Below, piece after piece: positions 60,173 through 64,000 of a stretch of 64,000 nucleotides of DNA. The notes below the pieces were generated by a model. The model was not told where the DNA came from. It saw only the letters and a list, made by a program, of their open reading frames with translations, and searched no databases. This DNA comes from an uncultured Bacteroidales bacterium. Lineage in GTDB: Bacteria > Bacteroidota > Bacteroidia > Bacteroidales > Bacteroidaceae. The translations under genes were made by a program, and so were the position numbers. Each line of letters opens with the position of its first letter. Within the stretch, counting starts at the first letter, position 1. The DNA is taken from contig CACWFY010000004.1 in NCBI GenBank assembly GCA_902760345.1, forward strand, positions 21,799 to 85,798. The letters run 5' to 3'.

Positions 60173-61636
60173 TCACTCCCAATGATCCGTGCGGAACGGG
60201 AAAAGGGGGAGGTTGGCGGCGTTCTTTACATTGCCAAGCAGGAAGTTGCGGAAGCAGTAGCGCACGGCTACGGGGTTGGGGACCTCAGGACTGCTGACAC
60301 TGATGCCCTCGTCCCAATAGTTGCCGCCAGGGCGCCAGAAGTGGCGGGCTGTAGCGGGGTGGAACACACGGTCTTCGCCTGCAATCTCGAAGCCCTCAAT
60401 CATCTCGTAGGGCGCGTCAGCGTGGTAGTTGTCTTGTAGGTGGATGAGTATGGCACCGTCTTTGACCATCATATCTTTATAGGTAGAACTCTTGTAGAGC
60501 ACCTGTTCGAAACCGTAGTCGCGGTGTAGCGCCGTCCACGCCAGGCGCTCACCCACCTGTCGCTTCTGCGTGGGGTGTATCTGGGTGGTCTCGTAGGGAT
60601 AGACCAGGTCGTTGGTGCATACCAATGAGCTGTTGGGAATGATCTGTGCGGCACGCAACTGCTGTTCGCGTAGCAGGGCACCACTCAGGCCGTTCACGTC
60701 GTCGCCGTCATAGGCGTAGGGGGCTATCTGTACGAAGTAGAATGGCAGTTCGCCTAAGCGGAACTGCTGGCGCCACTGCTCTACCAACAGCTTCAGGCGC
60801 TCAGAGTACTGGTTGTCTGGGTCGCCGATGTTCGAGCAGCCCTGATAGAACAGAATGCCCTTGACGGTATAGTTCAGGATGGGGTTGAACGTGCCGTTGC
60901 CCCACAGCAAGGCACGTAGGTAGTCCTGGTCGGGTTTGAAGTTGACGATACCCATCGTGTCTGTCGGCTCTTGGGTATATTTCTGCAGGTTCTCCTTTGT
61001 CAGCCAGCTTTCTACGCGCGAACCACCCTTGTTGGCCTCTATCAGTCCGATGGGAATGTCGAGGGCCTGGTGCATGACACGGGCAAAGAAATAACCCGTC
61101 GCCGAGAAGTCGCTAACGGTCTTCGGCGAACAGTCGACCCACTTGGTGTCGGCATCTTCCTGGGGCTCCATACGCATGATGCTGGGAATCTTGGCACTGC
61201 GTACGCCAGCATGCTGGGCGGCATCAATCACCACCGAGTTGTAGTCTTCTACGGGACAACCCCAGAAACCCTTGACGGGCATCTCCATATTCGACTGGCC
61301 GGCACATACCCACACCTCACCGGCGAGTACGTTGTTGATGGTCACCTTGCCGTCACCATCGTCAAAGGTGATGGTCAGCGGAGTGTAGGAGGCCGCAGGC
61401 GACTTCACCGTCAGCAGCCAGCGGCCATGGTCGTCAGCTTTGGCTACTGACTTCTGCTTCGACCACGACGTCGTGGCCACCACCTTGCTGTCGGGTTGGG
61501 CCCATCCCCATAGGCGGACATCCGTCTGTTGCTGGATAATCATGTTGTCGCCGACCAGATGAGGCAGTCGTACTTTGGCTTGAGTGCCGCAGACATAAAG
61601 TGTCCATACGGCCAGTGTGAGGAGTAGTCTATTCAT
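60173..61636 (-). CDS. Exported sialate O-acetylesterase-type esterase
   Basis: 487 residues with a signal peptide (M-N-R-L-L-L-T-L-A-V-W-T-L-Y-V). The SGNH-type nucleophile lies in 'VWVCAGQSNMEMPVKG'. Also present are 'GLIEANKGGSRVESWL' and the C-terminal catalytic H in T-T-Q-I-H-P-T-Q-K-R-Q-V-G. Family members remove acetyl groups from sialic acids or xylan. It is divergent from a second esterase gene, so a shared role in deacetylating host or plant glycans is likely. Confidence 0.9.
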   Translation of the reverse strand: MNRLLLTLAVWTLYVCGTQAKVRLPHLVGDNMIIQQQTDVRLWGWAQPDSKVVATTSWSKQKSVAKADDHGRWLLTVKSPAASYTPLTITFDDGDGKVTINNVLAGEVWVCAGQSNMEMPVKGFWGCPVEDYNSVVIDAAQHAGVRSAKIPSIMRMEPQEDADTKWVDCSPKTVSDFSATGYFFARVMHQALDIPIGLIEANKGGSRVESWLTKENLQKYTQEPTDTMGIVNFKPDQDYLRALLWGNGTFNPILNYTVKGILFYQGCSNIGDPDNQYSERLKLLVEQWRQQFRLGELPFYFVQIAPYAYDGDDVNGLSGALLREQQLRAAQIIPNSSLVCTNDLVYPYETTQIHPTQKRQVGERLAWTALHRDYGFEQVLYKSSTYKDMMVKDGAILIHLQDNYHADAPYEMIEGFEIAGEDRVFHPATARHFWRPGGNYWDEGISVSSPEVPNPVAVRYCFRNFLLGNVKNAANLPLFPFRTDHWE

Positions 61637-61667
61637 TGCTTTTAAAGTTTTTGTTGTAATAATGGTG

Positions 61668-61675
61668 CAAAGATA
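61668..61675 (-). promoter_or_regulatory. -7 box for the sialate esterase gene
   Basis: Minus-strand TATCTTTG, 31 bp before the ATG at 61636. Its -33 region overlaps the divergent promoter. Confidence 0.7.
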
Positions 61676-61686
61676 CGATTTTTTTG

Positions 61687-61694
61687 TACCTTTG
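61687..61694 (+). promoter_or_regulatory. -7 box for the alpha/beta hydrolase gene
   Basis: TACCTTTG, 22 bp before the ATG at 61717. It is only 11 bp from the opposing -7 box, so the two promoters cannot be occupied independently. Confidence 0.7.
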
Positions 61695-61716
61695 CAAACA
61701 ACAAAACCAATAAATT

Positions 61717-62532
61717 ATGAAGAGAGTATTGTTTTTTGCCGTGATGTTGCTGTCGCTGTCGGCAGCAGCCCAGAAACCAATAGAGATGAATCTGTGGCCT
61801 GAAGGTCCGAAAACCAATAATGGCGACCCGACGGATATGGCGAAGGTGTGGGTCTATCTGCCTGACGAGAAAAAGGCAACGGGACGAGCCATCGTGTGTT
61901 GTCCCGGTGGAGGCTACCAGCATCTGGCTATGGACCATGAGGGCCACGACTGGGCACCGTTCTTCAATGGGCAGGGTATTGCGCTCATTGTGCTGAAATA
62001 CCGTATGCCTCATGGCGTCTGGCAGGTGCCTGCCGAAGATGCCGAGGAGGCTATGCGACTGGTGCGTCATAACGCCAAGAAGTGGCATATCAATACCAAG
62101 GATGTCGGCATTATGGGCTTCTCGGCCGGTGGTCATCTGGCATCTACCGTAGCCACCCATGCCTCTGGTGATGCCGCTCCTAATTTCCAGATACTGTTCT
62201 ACCCCGTTATCTCAATGGATCAGGGCATCACCCATCAGGGTTCGCGCAACAACCTCTTGGGCAAGAAACCTAAGCGTAAGCTGGTGAACGAGTATTGTAA
62301 TGAACAACACATCGGTCACCATACGCCGCGTGCCTTTCTGGCACTGGCCCATGATGACCGAGTGGTCGTTCCAGTCAATAGTCTGAACTATTATGAGGAG
62401 TTGTACGCCAACAAAGTGCCGGCGTCGCTACATATCTATCCTACAGGCGGTCACGGCTTTGGCATTCGCCAGTCGTTTGAGTACCACTTCGAGATGATGC
62501 TTGACCTGAAGGCCTGGTTGCACAGCTTTTAG
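61717..62532 (+). CDS. Exported alpha/beta hydrolase (BD-FAE/acetyl-xylan-esterase-like)
   Basis: 271 residues with a signal peptide ending A-A-A-Q. The oxyanion region is 'AIVCCPGGGYQHLAMDHEG'. The nucleophile elbow is G-F-S-A-G-G-H. The acid is in A-H-D-D-R-V-V and the histidine in G-G-H-G-F-G. The type is common in polysaccharide utilisation by Bacteroidota (BD-FAE, xylan deacetylation); the substrate is inferred. It converges with the thioredoxin-like gene, with stop codons overlapping by 4 bp. Confidence 0.9.
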   Translation: MKRVLFFAVMLLSLSAAAQKPIEMNLWPEGPKTNNGDPTDMAKVWVYLPDEKKATGRAIVCCPGGGYQHLAMDHEGHDWAPFFNGQGIALIVLKYRMPHGVWQVPAEDAEEAMRLVRHNAKKWHINTKDVGIMGFSAGGHLASTVATHASGDAAPNFQILFYPVISMDQGITHQGSRNNLLGKKPKRKLVNEYCNEQHIGHHTPRAFLALAHDDRVVVPVNSLNYYEELYANKVPASLHIYPTGGHGFGIRQSFEYHFEMMLDLKAWLHSF

Positions 62533-63671
62533 AGCAGGTTCTTGATGGCCTGGTCCAGATCCTTGATGGTCTGTGTGCGACCTACGATATTGTTGCCGCG
62601 GTCAATCAGGAAGAACTCAGGCACACCCTGCAGGTTGTAGAGCGAGAGGGTCGGCGACTGCAGACCATCCTCTTCGCGGACGCTGATCCACGGCAACTGT
62701 GCCGTCTGCTGCTTCCAGAAATGTTCGTTGGGGTCAAGGCTGACCTGATAGATCTCCAATCCCTGTGCGTGGTATTTGTTGTAGAGCTCGCGGAGCATCA
62801 GTATGCGTGTCGGCGAGTCATTGGTAGCAAAGACGTGGAAGTCGAGCAGTACCACTTGCCCCTTTAGGTCTGTCAGATGGCGTAGGCGACCCTTGTTGTC
62901 GCGTAGCGGCAGGTCGATAACGCCTGTTGTCTGTACCTTGTCAGCATCGATGGTTGCTGCACGTTCTGCCTCTGCAATACGAACGTTGCGCATGCCTTCC
63001 AGAGCAATATTGTGCAGGTTGGCACCACGCTCAGCATTAGGATAGTAGGTGTCCCAACTGGTGGCTACGGCAGCAAAGGCCTTGATATCGTCCTTGTCGT
63101 TACGTGGATTGAAGAGCAGCATGTTGCCTAATGTCTGGAACAGGGCGAAGTAGGCATAGGGTTTGTTGGGCTCTTTGAAGATGTAGTTAGCCTTCACATC
63201 TTCCTTATAGCGGTTGATCATCTGCAGAATGCTGTCGTTGGTCTGCTTGACGGTCAGCTGTTCGTCCTCGCTGACGGCAATGGCGCGCTGTTGCAGGTCA
63301 ATCTGCTTGAGAGCCAGCTCTTTGATTTTTAGACAGTTGTCTGAACCTTCAACCTCATACTTTGTGGCCATCTGCGGATACTGGGCACGTACGGTCACCG
63401 TCTCGGTAGAGTCTATCGAGAGGTTGATGATCTGGTCGCTGATACGCAGGCGGTAGAACTCGGGTGCTTCTTGGGCGGCACCGCTGAAACTGAAGGCACC
63501 ATCCTCGTCCAGACGTACAGAGTCAATGACGCTGATGTCCTCGATTCCCACGTTCTCCAGATAGAGCAACGAGTCCTTGGCGTTGGTGATGTTTCCCTCT
63601 ACGTGAAACTTCTTTTCTGTGCACGAAGCCATAGCAAGTACGGCCAGTGCAAACAATAGATATTTCTTCAT
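62529..63671 (-). CDS. DUF4369/thioredoxin-fold lipoprotein lacking CxxC
   Basis: 380 residues. A lipobox signal peptide ends M-A-S-C-T. An N-terminal DUF4369-like beta domain (about residues 25-135: 'KKFHVEGNITNAKDSLLYLE') is followed by helices and a C-terminal TlpA/AhpC-like thioredoxin fold ('LKGQVVLLDFHVFATNDSPT', then 'GLEIYQVSLDPNEHFWKQQT' and 'GVPEFFLIDRGNNIVG'). Where relatives have W-C-x-x-C, this protein has V-F-A-T-N-D-S-P-T-R, so dithiol redox chemistry is lost. The cis-Pro (G-V-P) remains. It is probably an envelope binding or chaperone-like protein rather than an oxidoreductase. Confidence 0.87.
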   Translation of the reverse strand: MKKYLLFALAVLAMASCTEKKFHVEGNITNAKDSLLYLENVGIEDISVIDSVRLDEDGAFSFSGAAQEAPEFYRLRISDQIINLSIDSTETVTVRAQYPQMATKYEVEGSDNCLKIKELALKQIDLQQRAIAVSEDEQLTVKQTNDSILQMINRYKEDVKANYIFKEPNKPYAYFALFQTLGNMLLFNPRNDKDDIKAFAAVATSWDTYYPNAERGANLHNIALEGMRNVRIAEAERAATIDADKVQTTGVIDLPLRDNKGRLRHLTDLKGQVVLLDFHVFATNDSPTRILMLRELYNKYHAQGLEIYQVSLDPNEHFWKQQTAQLPWISVREEDGLQSPTLSLYNLQGVPEFFLIDRGNNIVGRTQTIKDLDQAIKNLL

Positions 63672-63700
63672 TATTGATGCGAATATTGTTATTTTGGCTG

Positions 63701-63708
63701 CAAAGGTA
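63701..63708 (-). promoter_or_regulatory. -7 box for the thioredoxin-like lipoprotein
   Basis: Minus-strand TACCTTTG, 29 bp before the ATG at 63671. Confidence 0.68.
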
Positions 63709-63772
63709 CACCTTTTTTACTAAAAAACAATAATTATCGGTAGGAATATTCGTTTATTATTATAATAATGTG

Positions 63773-63780
63773 TACCTTTG
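63773..63780 (+). promoter_or_regulatory. -7 box for pnp
   Basis: TACCTTTG, 124 bp before the pnp ATG, leaving a long leader. Confidence 0.72.
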
Positions 63781-63783
63781 CGC

Positions 63784-63904
63784 CCGCAAAAAGGGTTTTG
63801 CGGACGCGAAGGCAGGCTACATCTCAGCATAAAGCGAGCTTTCTGCATTCGGTTTGCACTGCCTTTGTCGCAGTATTTTTATTTTTAGATGTTTTAATTT
63901 TAAG
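63784..63904 (+). promoter_or_regulatory. Structured 5' leader of pnp
   Basis: The first hairpin is perfect: CCGCAAAA (63784-63791) with TTTTGCGG (63796-63803). A second, larger stem-loop pairs CGAAGGCAG (63807-63815) with CTGCCTTTG (63859-63867), enclosing the small hairpin AAAGC-GA-GCTTT. It is followed by a U-rich run. This recalls the RNase III-processed, autoregulated pnp leader of enterobacteria, or an attenuator. Confidence 0.65.
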
Positions 63905-64000
63905 ATGAACGTAATTACGAAAAGTATTCAGTTGCCTGATGGAAGAACCATCACAATTGAGACCGGGAAAGTGGCAAAGCAGGCCGATGGCAGTGTGATG
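63905..64000 (+). CDS. pnp: Polyribonucleotide nucleotidyltransferase, 3' end outside window
   Basis: Only the first 32 codons are visible. They read [19 protein letters not shown], then [13 protein letters not shown]. The G-R[17 protein letters not shown] start is diagnostic of the first RNase PH domain of Bacteroidota PNPase. The enzyme degrades RNA phosphorolytically in the 3'-to-5' direction. The ATG at 63905 is the only in-frame start after the structured leader. Confidence 0.9.
   Translation, partial: MNVITKSIQLPDGRTITIETGKVAKQADGSVM

Overview
The window is a stretch of a Bacteroidota chromosome, most likely Prevotella or a close relative of the Bacteroidales. Three things point there: promoters of the TTTG-N19-20-TAnnTTTG type upstream of many genes; characteristic families (DUF4254, DUF3108, GH3-like, DUF4369/thioredoxin-like lipoprotein, TPR-AraC hybrid regulator, YchF-Lgt pairing); and secreted proteins that end in a short 'GLYIVNGKKVVIK'-like tail. 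Assignments come from reading the sequence and recalling families; no database search was run.

Layout. 1-5254 is an accessory island: a HerA-type ATPase (5' end outside the window), an HExxH metallopeptidase-like protein, a polymorphic toxin with an LHH (HNH/Endo VII) nuclease domain, a SUKH immunity protein and a WYL regulator. The island stops just short of the 3' end of an elongator tRNA-Met (5672-5745, minus), a classic integration site. 5840-9962 carries a Ca2+-type P-ATPase, ribF and a CPBP protease, coupled by overlaps. 10050-11393 is a secreted protein, followed by mutS, which converges on the ychF-lgt operon. 16524-18407 (minus) holds rubredoxin, a GT9 glycosyltransferase and DUF4254. 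18511-22361 holds pdxB and then acpP-fabF-rnc. 22510-26832 holds a GH3-family protein, an Ig-like lipoprotein and a DUF3108 protein. 27622-31944 holds a Dna2-like nuclease-helicase and a corrinoid-flavoured pair (ABC ATPase plus a CobD-like enzyme that lacks its PLP lysine). 32111-34917 holds an ECF sigma factor with a putative anti-sigma factor, divergent from a TPR-AraC regulator.

35054-50346 is a large surface or secretion region: a 2212-residue protein of Ig/CARDB-like repeats, then three more large secreted proteins in tandem, then an unannotated 57-residue acidic peptide. 50464-53501 (minus) is a compact type II restriction-modification cassette: m5C methyltransferase, HpaII-family endonuclease and Vsr repair nuclease. 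It has a palindrome in the methyltransferase leader and dyad-rich, repeat-rich DNA beside it. 54380-60007 (minus) reads topA-aroK-speA-argB. 60173-63671 has divergent carbohydrate-esterase-type genes and a thioredoxin-fold lipoprotein without CxxC. The window ends in the 5' end of pnp, preceded by a structured leader.

The most interesting features are the HerA/peptidase/toxin/SUKH island, whose peptidase and toxin share a repeated short motif (F-V-D-K-L type); short repeat families that sit at operon junctions and also lie in frame inside coding genes; two 22-bp-phased repeat arrays; and enzymes that have lost their key catalytic residues.
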